Assembly: GCA_964590005.1 (NCBI GenBank)
Contig: CAZPVJ010000151.1
Coordinates: 9,125-73,124 of the forward strand
Direction of reading: 5' to 3'
DNA length: 64,000 nucleotides
Source: CALJFL01 sp964590005
GTDB lineage: Bacteria > Pseudomonadota > Gammaproteobacteria > Pseudomonadales > Halieaceae
The notes beneath the pieces were generated by a model. It saw only the letters and a list, made by a program, of their open reading frames with translations, had not been told where the DNA came from and did no database searches. Shown one piece after another: positions 7,752 through 16,795 of the stretch. The position numbers were made by a program, and so were the translations under genes. Position 1 is the first letter of the stretch. Each line of letters begins with the position of its first letter.

Positions 7752-8231
7752 TCAGCCCGCCGCACCCAATGGCATTACCTGGCTTTGCTTGATTGCCATC
7801 AGGCTGAAGTTGGATTCCATGTTTTTCACCCCCGGAAATTTCAGAATCCGCTGCATAGACAATTCGGAAAAGTGATCCATACTGCGCGCTACCACTTTCA
7901 GCAAAAAGTCATGACTGCCGCTCATCGCGTGACATTCGACGATGTGCTCCTCCGCTTCTACCCGTGTCATAAAGGCGCGCTGGCTGCGGTCATCTTTTTC
8001 CAGTGAGACCTGGACGAAGGCAGTAACCTGTAAACCCAGCTTGCGCTGATCCAAACGGGCCAGGTAACCATCGATGAAGCCCTCTTCCTCCAACTTTTTG
8101 ACCCGCCGAAAACACGGTGACTCGGAGAGGCCCACACGCTCGGCGAGCTCGACATTGGAAATACGCCCCTCGGTCTGCAGAATGTGCAGAATTTCGCGCT
8201 CTTTTCGATCCAGTACCATGGCAGATTCCAC
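7752..8231 (-). CDS. Lrp/AsnC-family transcriptional regulator
   Basis: A 159-residue Lrp-type regulator. LDRKEREILHILQTEGRISN then VELAERVGLSESPCFRRVKKLEEEGFI is the AsnC helix-turn-helix (about residues 8-55), followed by the RAM ligand-binding domain (VTAFVQVSLEK, VVECHAMSGSHDFLLKVVA-like segment). GTG at 8231 has AGGG close upstream; ATG at 8219 is an equal candidate. It diverges from the PLP enzyme at 8411, the usual layout for an Lrp sensing an amino acid that its neighbour metabolises. The 8232-8410 gap is AT-rich near 8250-8280 and contains CCAC-N8-GTGG, a possible site. Confidence 0.92.
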   Translation of the reverse strand: MESAMVLDRKEREILHILQTEGRISNVELAERVGLSESPCFRRVKKLEEEGFIDGYLARLDQRKLGLQVTAFVQVSLEKDDRSQRAFMTRVEAEEHIVECHAMSGSHDFLLKVVARSMDHFSELSMQRILKFPGVKNMESNFSLMAIKQSQVMPLGAAG

Positions 8232-8410
8232 CCCTAGAAACGGTCATTATTAAAGTTACCACCGATATTAGTGGATACTGCGCAACAGGTCAGTCACTTA
8301 TCCACCACGGGGTCTCTCCGACCTTGCCGATGACTTCGCGACAATGACGCTTGCGAAGACGCACCTGCCGCACTACTGTGGCTGAAACCGGCAGGCCACA
8401 AGGTGCCTAC

Positions 8411-9544
8411 ATGAACGACAATGCTCGCCAACACTTCCCGATACTCGAGCACAAGGCCTACTTCAACGCATGCTCCTACGGGCCGCTGTCACTGCAGGTC
8501 AAAGCTGCCGTAGAGCAGTACCTTGCAATCCGTATGGAAGAAGGCGCTCGCTGGGACATTTACTGCGACAAGATCGAGCGAGTGCGCGAACTCCTGTCAC
8601 AGCTACTGTTGGCACCGACAGATGACATCGCCGTATCGACATCGGTCAGCGAATCACTCAACAGTCTGATGACCGCACTGGACTTCACGGGTGCGCGCAA
8701 GGGCATCGTCACCACGGACTTCGATTTCCCGACGACATCGCAAATCATGCTGGCGCAGACAATGCGTGGGGCAGATGTGGCCCGGGCGAAGGTCGATAGT
8801 AGTGGCACGAATATTCCGCTGGCGGAGTTCGATCGACTCATCGACGACACAACATTGCTGGTAGCGATACCGCTGGTTTGTTACCGCAACGGCGTGTGGC
8901 TGGATCCGACACCCATTGTTGAGCTGGCACATGCAAGGGGAGCGATGGTGCTGGTGGACGCCTACCAGGGTATTGGAACACGACCGTTCAACGTCGCCGA
9001 GTCCGGCATCGACTTTTTGGTGGGTGGTTGCACCAAGTACCTCATCGGCACCAGCGGGGTCGCCTACATGTATGTGCGGGACAGCCGTACTAACGGCCTG
9101 GTACCCACCGCCACGGGTTGGTTCGCCCAGGAAGATCCGTACAGCATGGACATTTATCACAACCTGCCCCACGCGACCGCGCGGCGCTTCGAAGCCGGCA
9201 CGCCCAACTCCTGCGGGCTGTTTGCGGCCGAAGCGGGCCTCGAACTGCTGCTTTCAACGGGATTGCCCGAGGTCGCGAAGCGAATTCAGGCAGTGACCGA
9301 CCAGGTAAAGCAAGCCGCCGGTGACAACGCCTGGACGCTGGTCACCCCCGACGACAGACACGGGGCTATGCTGGCCATCAAATCCACGGACGCACCAGCC
9401 CTGGTAAGTCGCTTGCAAAGCGAGGGCATCATACTGAGCGAGCGCGATGGCAATATACGGGTGGCGCCGCACTATTATAATGACGGCAGTGACGTAACCC
9501 GACTGGTTGAGGCGCTTGGGAAAAACGCCGACTTACTGGCCTGA
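8411..9544 (+). CDS. Class V aminotransferase / cysteine-desulfurase-like PLP enzyme
   Basis: A 377-residue fold-type I PLP protein; ATG at 8411 fits the family N-terminus (FPILEHKAYFNACSYGPLS). The PLP lysine is K209 in GGCTKYLIGTSGVAY, and the cofactor Asp is in AMVLVDAYQGIGTRPFN. The C-terminal domain includes RRFEAGTPNSCGLFAAEAGL. Relatives include kynureninases, isopenicillin-N-epimerase-like proteins and selenocysteine-lyase-like proteins, and sequence alone does not separate these. It is divergent from the Lrp regulator, suggesting amino-acid induction. Its 3' end overlaps the convergent symporter gene by 12 nt. Confidence 0.88.
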   Translation: MNDNARQHFPILEHKAYFNACSYGPLSLQVKAAVEQYLAIRMEEGARWDIYCDKIERVRELLSQLLLAPTDDIAVSTSVSESLNSLMTALDFTGARKGIVTTDFDFPTTSQIMLAQTMRGADVARAKVDSSGTNIPLAEFDRLIDDTTLLVAIPLVCYRNGVWLDPTPIVELAHARGAMVLVDAYQGIGTRPFNVAESGIDFLVGGCTKYLIGTSGVAYMYVRDSRTNGLVPTATGWFAQEDPYSMDIYHNLPHATARRFEAGTPNSCGLFAAEAGLELLLSTGLPEVAKRIQAVTDQVKQAAGDNAWTLVTPDDRHGAMLAIKSTDAPALVSRLQSEGIILSERDGNIRVAPHYYNDGSDVTRLVEALGKNADLLA

Positions 9545-10951
9545 AGGCGCAGCCCGACCGAACAGCAGCAGTATCGATAGCCCGACGCAGAACGGCAGTA
9601 ATCGCTCCAGGATATCTCCGGGCGTACCCGGCAACAGGTAAAACCCCACCGCCAACGTGAAGCCAGTAGTAATCGCCAGTAGCGCTACGCCCGGTACCAC
9701 CCGGACACCAGCCAGGCGGACAAACACCAGGGGACCAAACGCCGATCCCAGGGCAATCCAGGCGAACAGCACACGACCGAAGATTCGCTCTGGAAGGTAG
9801 ATCGCAACCAGCACCGATGCAATTACCAGGGCAACAATCGTGAGCCTTGATACCAGCAGCATGTGCGCAGGATTACGCCTGCCCAGACCAAGGTCATGGG
9901 CGATAGCGCTGGCCGCCACCAGTAACTGGCTATCCGCTGTCGACATAATCGCCGACAGCACTGCAGCGAGCAAAATAGCGCCGACTATCGGTGTAAAAAG
10001 ACTTTCCGTGAGTACAAAAAAGATAGTTTCGGGGTTGTCGATATCCGCATGTAAGACGTGCCCTACCAATCCAAGAAAACACATTCCCAGAAACACCACG
10101 AGATACCAGGCAATAGTAAGCCACCGCGCCTGGCGCAGGGCGCGCTCATCGCGCAACGCCATAAATCGGACCAGTAAATGGGGCTGACCATAGGTGCCGA
10201 TACCAATACTGAGCCCGCCCACGATAAAGCCCACCGCAACCACGCCGGCATTACCCGCACTCAAACTGAGCTGGGCTTCGCTGCTCACCTCTCGCAAGCC
10301 TTGCAGGAAGCCGGCAATACCCCCGACTTCGATCAGTGCCACTACCGGTAGCAACAACGCCGTTACCGCCATCAATAAGCCCTGCACCGTGTCGGTAACG
10401 CTGACCGCCCAGAAGCCTCCCAGCAATGTATACACCATGATAATAGTTGCGCCGATAACGATGCTGTCGTTCATCGACAGGTTGAAGGTGGACGCAAACG
10501 TATTGCCGGCGCCCTGGAACTGGGCCGCGACGTAAAAAACAAACGAAAAGACAATAATTAGTGAAGACACCCACAGGATCGCCTTACGCATAGCGCCAGC
10601 GGTATCGTGCAGCAGAAAGTCCGTCAGCGTTATGTGATTGTGACGACGGCTGAATGCCATCAATCGAGGAGCGATCCAGCACCAGGTAACCAGCATTCCC
10701 AGGAGCGAACCGGCAACCAGCCAGATCGCAGAGACTCCGATAACATAGGCGACACCACTCATGCCCAAGAGGGTCCAGGCAGAAGAAGCACTGGAAGAGT
10801 AACTGATTGCAGCGACAACCGGGCCGAGGCCGCGACCGGCCAGGAAAAAATCGTCGGCACTGTGGGTGCGCCGCGATGCCCACAGGCCGATAGCCACAAG
10901 CAGCAGCTTGTACACCACCAGCGTAACAATAACGACAGTCGTTTTATCCAT
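9533..10951 (-). CDS. Sodium:solute symporter family (SSS) permease
   Basis: A 472-residue polytopic inner-membrane protein with about 13 hydrophobic segments. The signature HSADDFFLAGRGLGPVVAAIS near residues 30-50, LLGMSGVAYVIG, and LSAIMSTADSQLLVAASAIAHDL (residues about 325-350) are characteristic of PutP/PanF-type sodium symporters. Substrates of the family include proline, pantothenate, acetate and other organic acids; here unknown. It lies 70 nt downstream of the cupin gene on the same strand and may be the last gene of the minus-strand operon that begins at 15189, in which case it would import that pathway's substrate. Confidence 0.92.
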   Translation of the reverse strand: MDKTTVVIVTLVVYKLLLVAIGLWASRRTHSADDFFLAGRGLGPVVAAISYSSSASSAWTLLGMSGVAYVIGVSAIWLVAGSLLGMLVTWCWIAPRLMAFSRRHNHITLTDFLLHDTAGAMRKAILWVSSLIIVFSFVFYVAAQFQGAGNTFASTFNLSMNDSIVIGATIIMVYTLLGGFWAVSVTDTVQGLLMAVTALLLPVVALIEVGGIAGFLQGLREVSSEAQLSLSAGNAGVVAVGFIVGGLSIGIGTYGQPHLLVRFMALRDERALRQARWLTIAWYLVVFLGMCFLGLVGHVLHADIDNPETIFFVLTESLFTPIVGAILLAAVLSAIMSTADSQLLVAASAIAHDLGLGRRNPAHMLLVSRLTIVALVIASVLVAIYLPERIFGRVLFAWIALGSAFGPLVFVRLAGVRVVPGVALLAITTGFTLAVGFYLLPGTPGDILERLLPFCVGLSILLLFGRAAPSGQ

Positions 10952-11021
10952 CGTTAAACAGGCCTGGCAAGCAAGACCAACGGTTAGACCCGGACCGGGT
11001 TTCGGTCAGGCCAGACAAGCC

Positions 11022-12023
11022 TCAATCATGATGATGGTGGTGAGGACTGTCATCGTGGTGGTGATGATGGCCGTGCCAATGATCGTGGCGGTGCCCATCG
11101 GACTTGTGCTCGTTGTCGTGGCCCTCCTCGTCACCCCGGCGCTGCATGGTCTGCTCAAAGTCTTCCGGACCGTGGGGATGATTGTGGTCATGACTGATCG
11201 CCCACTTGTACAGCAGTGGATCACGCTGGTAGATCCGCGCGGCCGAGCGGTCGGCATTCTCCACGGGGTTTGTCCACGGGTTGTAGTGGAAGTGATTGAA
11301 CAACTTGGAGTCGGTTCGACCCAGGGCAATACAACCGTACTCCGAAGCAAAAGCGCCGTGGTTAATATAGGCGGGACGCCAGAAGTAACCGCCGGTAGGA
11401 ATGTCACCAAACTGCATCATCCAGGAGGTTCCCCACAGGTGATAGGACTCCTCCGCGCAGTCATGGTAGGAAATATTGTCCTGGTAAAACCCGGGCGTCA
11501 TGCAATACAGGAACGTCATTGCCTGCGATATCGGATTGAAGTTCAGCAGCTTGATCAGGCAACCCGCGGCAACGGAGGGCTTGGCCACATTGCCCATCGC
11601 CCAGGGTATATCCATGTAGGAATCAACACTGTGGTACAGGTCGACCTGAGCCAGGGGGTGATGTTCGGTGGACTCCTCGTGACTCGGCTCACCGGTGTTG
11701 TACATAACCAGCACCAGGCAGCCCTGCTCACTGCGTATCTCCGGCATTGCAAATCCGGCCGGAACGAAAAAGTAATGCCCCTTGCGGCACACTCGGTCGC
11801 CCACTTGCAGTTCGCCCTCGATGACAATCATCTCCCGTTCAGACCAGGAAAATCCGGGGGGCTGTCGGTAACCGCCGTCGAGTTGAACCGTCATTGAGCA
11901 GCTGCCGTTGTCGGGGTCCAGGCTCAGCATTTTGTACCCCATACCGCGGGCAAACCCGGGTAAGGCCATATTCTTGAAGTGCGTGTCCCTGTCGCAGAAG
12001 GGTTCGATATGTGGACGTGCCAT
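11022..12023 (-). CDS. Cupin-like protein with a highly His-rich C-terminal tail
   Basis: A 333-residue protein. GGAGA lies 9-10 nt before ATG at 12023. The N-terminal part (VIEGELQVGDRVCRKGHYFFVPAG) is a cupin barrel and the centre (SYHLWGTSWMMQFGDIPTGGYFWRP) looks like a second cupin, so I read it as a bicupin. The last 34 residues hold about 16 histidines with Asp/Glu (two runs of HHHHH), a metal-binding tail rather than a domain. It belongs to an operon whose first gene is a NicO-type transporter that also has a His-rich loop, so it may store or receive Ni, Zn or Co. Enzymatic role (decarboxylase, dioxygenase or isomerase) cannot be assigned. Confidence 0.8.
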   Translation of the reverse strand: MARPHIEPFCDRDTHFKNMALPGFARGMGYKMLSLDPDNGSCSMTVQLDGGYRQPPGFSWSEREMIVIEGELQVGDRVCRKGHYFFVPAGFAMPEIRSEQGCLVLVMYNTGEPSHEESTEHHPLAQVDLYHSVDSYMDIPWAMGNVAKPSVAAGCLIKLLNFNPISQAMTFLYCMTPGFYQDNISYHDCAEESYHLWGTSWMMQFGDIPTGGYFWRPAYINHGAFASEYGCIALGRTDSKLFNHFHYNPWTNPVENADRSAARIYQRDPLLYKWAISHDHNHPHGPEDFEQTMQRRGDEEGHDNEHKSDGHRHDHWHGHHHHHDDSPHHHHHD

Positions 12024-12063
12024 GCTATTTCTCCGTCAATTCCTTATTGTCGTCCTGGCCGGC

Positions 12064-12354
12064 TCATTCGCCGTCGGTACCGTATTTCCAGGTCACTTTG
12101 TCTTGTCGCCCCTCGGGCTTCACCGGTAAGTCGGCGGGATCTATCTTCATCTTGTCATCGCCGTCGGTGTTGAAGCCTATGGTCGTTATCCGATCGAAAA
12201 ATTCCTGGTACCACTTCTCCCGGGTTGGCGCCAGATCTTCCATCTCCTGGGCGATCTTCTGGTAGCGAACTTCCTGTTCTGCCGCCTCCTCCTCGATCCA
12301 GGCCTTAACTTCTGGCGGTACATCGTGGTCGATGAACAGATTCTTAAAACTCAT
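12064..12354 (-). CDS. Small acidic protein of unknown function
   Basis: A 96-residue soluble, acidic and charged protein with AGGGAG well placed before ATG at 12354. The N-terminal half is helical (DVPPEVKAWIEEEAAEQEVRY), and the C-terminal half carries TIGFNTDGDDKMKIDPADLPV. No domain recognised. It sits between the cupin and the CaiB gene in a tight operon, so it may be an accessory or subunit protein of one of these enzymes. Its coding nature is supported by the good ribosome site and operonic spacing (20 nt after the CaiB stop). Confidence 0.7.
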   Translation of the reverse strand: MSFKNLFIDHDVPPEVKAWIEEEAAEQEVRYQKIAQEMEDLAPTREKWYQEFFDRITTIGFNTDGDDKMKIDPADLPVKPEGRQDKVTWKYGTDGE

Positions 12355-12374
12355 GAGATGACTCCCTGGGGTTA

Positions 12375-13586
12375 CTAGGTTTGTTCTTGCGGCAGACAGG
12401 CTTCACCGTTTGCGACCATCGCGTCAATGTCGTCCTGCTGATATCCCGCCTCGCGCAAAATCTCTTCGCTATGCTCACCCAGGCGCGGGGCGAGACTGCG
12501 GATTGAGGCCGGAGTGCTGCCAAAATTCATTGGAGGACTGCTGGACCGAATACGCCCCTCAGTGGGGTGCTCGTGTTCCTGCCAGAAGCCGGATTCCACC
12601 AAATGGGGATCAGTGATCAGGTCATCGAGGGTATTGACCACCATCATAGGCACATTGGTGTCACCCAAAAGATCCAACCACTCGTCCCGGTCTCGACTGG
12701 CGATTATCTCGCCGGTCACACGGTAAGACTCGTTGATATTCTTGAGACGGGTTGCCATATCGATGAAACGCTCGTCGTCAGCCAGTTCCGGGCGTCCCGA
12801 TAATTTGCAAAAAGTTCGCCAGTGATTATCCCAGTAGGGCAATACAGCGAGGTAGAGACCATCGCGGGTTTTGTAGGGGCGGCGGTGCGCCGCCATGAGA
12901 CGTACATATCCCGCTTCTCCGATCGGGGGCTCAAAGGTCTGCCCCCAGAGGTGTTCGGTCATTACGAAGGAAACCATCGACTCAAACATGGGGACCTCGA
13001 TTTCCTGGCCCTCGCCGGTACGCTCCTTGTGGTACAGCGCCGCCAACACCGACTGCACCACCACCATGGCGGTAGTCTTGTCTGCGATGATGGTCGGCAG
13101 GTAACGCGGCTCGCCCTCGACCATGCTCTGCAGGACCGCCACACCACTGGCTGCCTGAATCGAATCATCCAGCGCGCCCTTGTCGCCATAGGGTCCTTTC
13201 TTGCTGTAGCCATAGGTGGCGCAATACACAAGGTCGGGATTAACCGCTTTGACAGAGGCGTAGTCGAGGCCCAGGCGCTGCATAGCGCCGGGCCGGAAAT
13301 TATGGACCACCACATCGGCCGACTTGATGATCGCCAGCGCGGCAGCGCGACCCTTCTCCGACTTGAGGTCAAGCGCAACCGAGCGTTTGTTGCGATTGCA
13401 GGTCATGTACAACGAACCCATGTCGCTGTGGTTGCGCCGTGGCCCCAGATTGCGATTGGTATCACCCCCGGGCGGTTCAATCTTGATCACGTCGGCACCC
13501 AGGTCACCCAGCATCTGGCAGGCATAGGGTCCGAGCACCACACTAGTCATCTCGACAACCCGAATGCCATCGAGGGGGGCTGTCAT
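12375..13586 (-). CDS. Class III CoA-transferase (CaiB/BaiF family)
   Basis: A 403-residue CoA-transferase. The N-terminus GIRVVEMTSVVLGPYACQML, GADVIKIEPPGGDTNR, NRNKRSVALDLKSEKGR, VHNFRPGAMQRLGLDY and the catalytic-Asp region IIADKTTAMVVVQSVLAALYH are the family hallmarks. It moves CoA between acyl groups, usually from succinyl-CoA or an acyl-CoA product to a carboxylic substrate. Its ATG overlaps the TGA of the amidohydrolase by ATGA, indicating coupled translation. One of five family members in this window; they are clearly divergent from each other, so each probably has its own substrate. Confidence 0.93.
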   Translation of the reverse strand: MTAPLDGIRVVEMTSVVLGPYACQMLGDLGADVIKIEPPGGDTNRNLGPRRNHSDMGSLYMTCNRNKRSVALDLKSEKGRAAALAIIKSADVVVHNFRPGAMQRLGLDYASVKAVNPDLVYCATYGYSKKGPYGDKGALDDSIQAASGVAVLQSMVEGEPRYLPTIIADKTTAMVVVQSVLAALYHKERTGEGQEIEVPMFESMVSFVMTEHLWGQTFEPPIGEAGYVRLMAAHRRPYKTRDGLYLAVLPYWDNHWRTFCKLSGRPELADDERFIDMATRLKNINESYRVTGEIIASRDRDEWLDLLGDTNVPMMVVNTLDDLITDPHLVESGFWQEHEHPTEGRIRSSSPPMNFGSTPASIRSLAPRLGEHSEEILREAGYQQDDIDAMVANGEACLPQEQT

Positions 13587-14455
13587 TTGATCTTCCCTTC
13601 GAGGCCGTACAGCGCAATCACATTGTCGCGCATAAACTTACGCCGAACCTCCGGCTTCAAGCCGAGACCATCAACCTCTTCCACGGTGCGCTCAAAGCGC
13701 AGCACCGGAAAGTCGGTGCCGAAGATAACCTTGTCCTGACCGTAGGAGTTCAGGTACTTGACGACACTTTCCGGCCAGTATTTTGGGCTGTGGGCGTCGG
13801 TGCAAATAAACACATTGTCATGCTTCCAGGCCATGGCAATCATCTCGTCATGCCAGGGAATACCCACGTGAGACCCAATCAGCTTTAGCTCAGGCAAGTC
13901 ACAGGCGATATCGTCCAGGTAAATCGGCCGGCCTACCGAGCGACAACGTTGCTGCTTCGAATAGATCAACGATTGGCCCACCTGCATCTGAACAGGAATA
14001 TCCAGCTCAATGCACTTGGCATAAAACGGGTAGTACTTGGCGTGATTGGCGGGCAACTCAAACCAGTGCGGGTACAAGTGGGCACCGATAAAACCGAGCT
14101 CCCGCACCGCGTACTCAAGCTCGCGAACGCCATCCATTCCCGTGTAGGGGTCTATACCCACCAGGCCGAAAAAACGATCGGGGTACCGAGCAACCGCGTC
14201 CGCAACCACGTCCGGAGGCATGTGGTAGCACCCCGGCAATCCGACACGGCCCGACTTGGCGGCGACCAGGAATCCGTACTCGATGTTTGCCGCGTCCATA
14301 CCGGCCAGCATTTGCTCCAGGCTGATACCACCGCTGTCGTGCTTGCCTTTGACCTTGCCGACGAAGAACTCATCGGTCCAATCAGGGCGATGGGACAGGG
14401 CCTCGGCTGTCCAGATATTTACGACGGCATCAATGGCCTGGTAGTCCGCTGACAT
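13583..14455 (-). CDS. Amidohydrolase-2 family TIM-barrel protein
   Basis: A 290-residue protein starting at ATG 14455, with GAGGAG 6-10 nt upstream; a 14-codon longer version would overlap the upstream NicO gene. It shows the amidohydrolase_2 pattern: FVGLVGIDPYTGMDGVRELE, FIGAHLYPHWFELP, LKLIGSHVGIPWHDEMI and KVIFGTDFPVLRFERT near the C-terminus. The N-terminal HxH metal motif of decarboxylases and hydrolases in this family is not evident: the strand reads AIDAVVNIWTAEA. Members include aminocarboxymuconate-semialdehyde decarboxylase and gamma-resorcylate decarboxylase, as well as lactonases. Context with CaiB and a metal transporter suggests a metal-dependent or formerly metal-dependent step in acid catabolism. 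Confidence 0.87.
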   Translation of the reverse strand: MSADYQAIDAVVNIWTAEALSHRPDWTDEFFVGKVKGKHDSGGISLEQMLAGMDAANIEYGFLVAAKSGRVGLPGCYHMPPDVVADAVARYPDRFFGLVGIDPYTGMDGVRELEYAVRELGFIGAHLYPHWFELPANHAKYYPFYAKCIELDIPVQMQVGQSLIYSKQQRCRSVGRPIYLDDIACDLPELKLIGSHVGIPWHDEMIAMAWKHDNVFICTDAHSPKYWPESVVKYLNSYGQDKVIFGTDFPVLRFERTVEEVDGLGLKPEVRRKFMRDNVIALYGLEGKIK

Positions 14456-14463
14456 AACTCTCC

Positions 14464-15189
14464 TCAAAGACCGAGCACTGCGATCGAAAGCCCGCACAGG
14501 GTGATGGTGCCCCCGGCAATTGCTTCACTGAAGCGTTCCAGTCGGGGCAGGCGGACAAACTGCAAGCCCCAGGTCGACAAAAAGACCACGCCCATCATGG
14601 TGGCCACTGTCACTATGGCAAAGACACTGGTGACCGCCAGTACACCTATAAGACTCTCGGTGGCTGCAGGAAACATGAGCACGGGTATCAAGGGCTCGCA
14701 GGGTCCGAGCACAAAGACAATAAAAACACCCCAGCCGGCTAAAGAGCGCTGTCCATCCGGTGCGTCCTCCGCGCTATGGGCATGGCTGTGAGCGTGGTGA
14801 TGGCTGTGTTCGTGACAGTGGCGCACACCGTCATGACTATGCCAGTGACTATGCGGTTGGTTGCGCCAGGCACGGCGCATACCCCAGGCAAGATAAACCA
14901 GCCCAAGCGACACCAATGCCCATGCGGCCAAATCGCCACGCACCCCCTCTATCCACTCCAGGGCCTGCAAGTGAATCCCCAGCCAGACACCCACCAGGCC
15001 CAGCACAACAGAGCCGACAATGTGCCCCGCCCCGCACAGCAAGGTCATGCGCAGGGTTTTGCCTATCGACCAGCCACGGCTCTTGGCCATTGCCACAAAA
15101 GGCAGATAGTGGTCGGGACCCAGCACGGTGTGCACGAAAGCAATGGTGGCTGCCGTCGCGCACAGCAGGAGTATTTCAGGGGACATCAT
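14464..15189 (-). CDS. NicO/HupE-UreJ-like metal transporter with His-rich loop
   Basis: A 241-residue integral membrane protein with about six hydrophobic segments. The first helix carries FVHTVLGPDHYLPFVAMAKSRGWS, the H-x4-DH transport motif of NiCoT/NicO and UreH-like proteins. The second contains GAGHIVGSVVLG. A loop at about residues 112-142 is packed with 13 His (HSHWHSHDG, HCHEHSHHHAHSHAHS), typical of nickel/cobalt exporters such as RcnA or nickel permeases. It heads a minus-strand operon ending in a protein with a His-rich tail, so metal delivery or detoxification tied to an enzyme of the operon is likely. Direction of transport is not deducible. Confidence 0.85.
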   Translation of the reverse strand: MMSPEILLLCATAATIAFVHTVLGPDHYLPFVAMAKSRGWSIGKTLRMTLLCGAGHIVGSVVLGLVGVWLGIHLQALEWIEGVRGDLAAWALVSLGLVYLAWGMRRAWRNQPHSHWHSHDGVRHCHEHSHHHAHSHAHSAEDAPDGQRSLAGWGVFIVFVLGPCEPLIPVLMFPAATESLIGVLAVTSVFAIVTVATMMGVVFLSTWGLQFVRLPRLERFSEAIAGGTITLCGLSIAVLGL

Positions 15190-15393
15190 GCTCGCTGTTT
15201 ATTATGTATCATTGATAGGTCAATATGTCTTTTGAGTATAGGCTGACGCGTTCCAGGCATCAAGCCAGACACCCGATTTGACCCGAACATCACTATTCTA
15301 GCTCGGCCTGAGCACAAATGATATATAGATATACTATTAGTACTTTTTAGGAAATTCGGCTAGACTGGGAATCCGTTTCAGAGAAACCTCTTT
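15190..15393. promoter_or_regulatory. Divergent AT-rich promoter region (metal operon / LeuCD operon)
   Basis: 204 bp between divergently transcribed genes, AT-rich at both ends. An inverted repeat ATTGA-TAGG-TCAAT is at 15211-15224. TATATAGATATA (15322-15333) is another small inverted repeat. TATACT (15330-15335) is a good -10 for the rightward LeuC gene, and the stretch GATATACTATTAGTACT (15328-15344) matches 15 of 17 bases upstream of the gene at 63471. No open frame of note. Confidence 0.5.
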
Positions 15394-16794
15394 ATGGCGT
15401 CGACGCTCTTTGAAAAACTGTGGGACCTGCACCAGGTCGCCGATCTGGGCAACCAGGAATACCTGGTTTATGTCGACCGGATCTTCCTGCACGAGCGTAC
15501 CGGCAGCTTCGCATTACGTGGACTGGAGAGCCAGGGTCGGCCGGTGCGACATCCGCGTCAGGTGTTTTGTACCATGGACCACATCGTGGATACGGTGAAG
15601 GGGCGCGGGGATAACACCACCATGCCCAGCGGTCGCGACTTTATCCTTGCAACCCGGGAAGCGGCCCATCGGGCCGGCATAACGCTGTTCGATATCGGCG
15701 ATCCACGACAGGGAATTGCCCACGTGGTGGCCGCCGAATCAGGGATCGCCCTGCCCGGCGCCACCGTGATTTGCCCCGACAGTCACACCTGTACGCTGGG
15801 CGGTCTCGGTGCGCTGGCCTGGGGGGTGGGATCGACAGAAGCCGAGCACGCTATAGCGACCAACACACTGCGTCTGAGAAAACCCAAGACGATGCGCGTG
15901 AACTTCACCGGCACGCTGCAACCGGGGGTTACTGCCAAGGACCTTGCCCTGCACCTCATCGGTCGTTACGGCGCCAGTGGTGGAGCCGGCTACGCCATTG
16001 AGTTTGCCGGCCCGGTCATTGAGGCGCTGCCGGTCGAAGCACGCATGACCCTGTGCAACATGGCGGTCGAGTTCTCCGCCTTCAGCGGTTTTATAGCTCC
16101 CGACCAATCCACGGTCGATTATGTCGCGGGACGCACCTATGCACCCAAGGGCAACACATTTGAATTAGCGGTAGATCACTGGCGAACGCTGCGCAGTGAC
16201 GAGGGTGCCCGCTTTGACGCAGAGCTGGAGCTGCCCTGCGACCAACTACTGCCAGCGGTAACCTGGGGAACAAGTCCCGAGCATACGATTGCCATTGACG
16301 ACACCATTCCCGATCCCGCTGACCAGCCCGACGGCCCTATTCGGGAAGGCATGGAGAAGGCTGTGCGCTACATGGACGTCACTCCCGGGACCACCACCGA
16401 TCGCATCAAGCTGGACGCGGCATTTATCGGCTCCTGCACCAACAGCCGACTCAGCGATTTGCGCGCGGCGGCAGAATACCTGAGGGGCAAGCATGTCGCC
16501 CCGGGGATAGTGGCGGTCTGCGTACCCGGTTCCACCCAGGTTAAAACAGCAGCGGAAGCCGAAGGGCTGGACAAGGTTTTTGAGGACGCCGGCTTCTCCT
16601 GGCGGGAGTCAGGTTGCTCCATGTGTTTCTACGCCGGCGGCGAAACCATGGGCGCCGGGGCAAGAGTTATCTCAAGTACCAACCGGAATTTCGAGGGACG
16701 GCAAGGCCCGGGGACGAGAACCCACCTGGCCAGCCCCGTCACGGTGGCCGCGTCGGCCTGCAAGGGCTATATCACTGCCGCGGGAGCTGTATAG
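15394..16794 (+). CDS. Aconitase-family hydro-lyase large subunit (LeuC/DmdA-like)
   Basis: A 466-residue large subunit of an iron-sulfur hydro-lyase. The [4Fe-4S] ligands are visible as C348 in GSCTNSR and C408/C411 in CSMC, with the family strand ICPDSHTCTLGGLGALAWGVG. Length and motifs match 3-isopropylmalate dehydratase (LeuC). However, its neighbours are CoA-transferases and an HMG-CoA-lyase-like protein rather than leuA/leuB, so a catabolic hydratase is more likely, for example citraconate/methylmalate or dialkylmaleate hydratase. Cytosolic, oxygen-sensitive. The small subunit follows 1 nt after the stop. Confidence 0.92.
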   Translation: MASTLFEKLWDLHQVADLGNQEYLVYVDRIFLHERTGSFALRGLESQGRPVRHPRQVFCTMDHIVDTVKGRGDNTTMPSGRDFILATREAAHRAGITLFDIGDPRQGIAHVVAAESGIALPGATVICPDSHTCTLGGLGALAWGVGSTEAEHAIATNTLRLRKPKTMRVNFTGTLQPGVTAKDLALHLIGRYGASGGAGYAIEFAGPVIEALPVEARMTLCNMAVEFSAFSGFIAPDQSTVDYVAGRTYAPKGNTFELAVDHWRTLRSDEGARFDAELELPCDQLLPAVTWGTSPEHTIAIDDTIPDPADQPDGPIREGMEKAVRYMDVTPGTTTDRIKLDAAFIGSCTNSRLSDLRAAAEYLRGKHVAPGIVAVCVPGSTQVKTAAEAEGLDKVFEDAGFSWRESGCSMCFYAGGETMGAGARVISSTNRNFEGRQGPGTRTHLASPVTVAASACKGYITAAGAV

Positions 16795-16795
16795 C

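Noticed and set aside
10866..11897. Long plus-strand open frame (343 codons)
   Set aside because: It is antisense to the cupin gene and symporter start; the low-complexity Met/Val stretches are the reverse of the His codons in the cupin tail. No ribosome site or family match.
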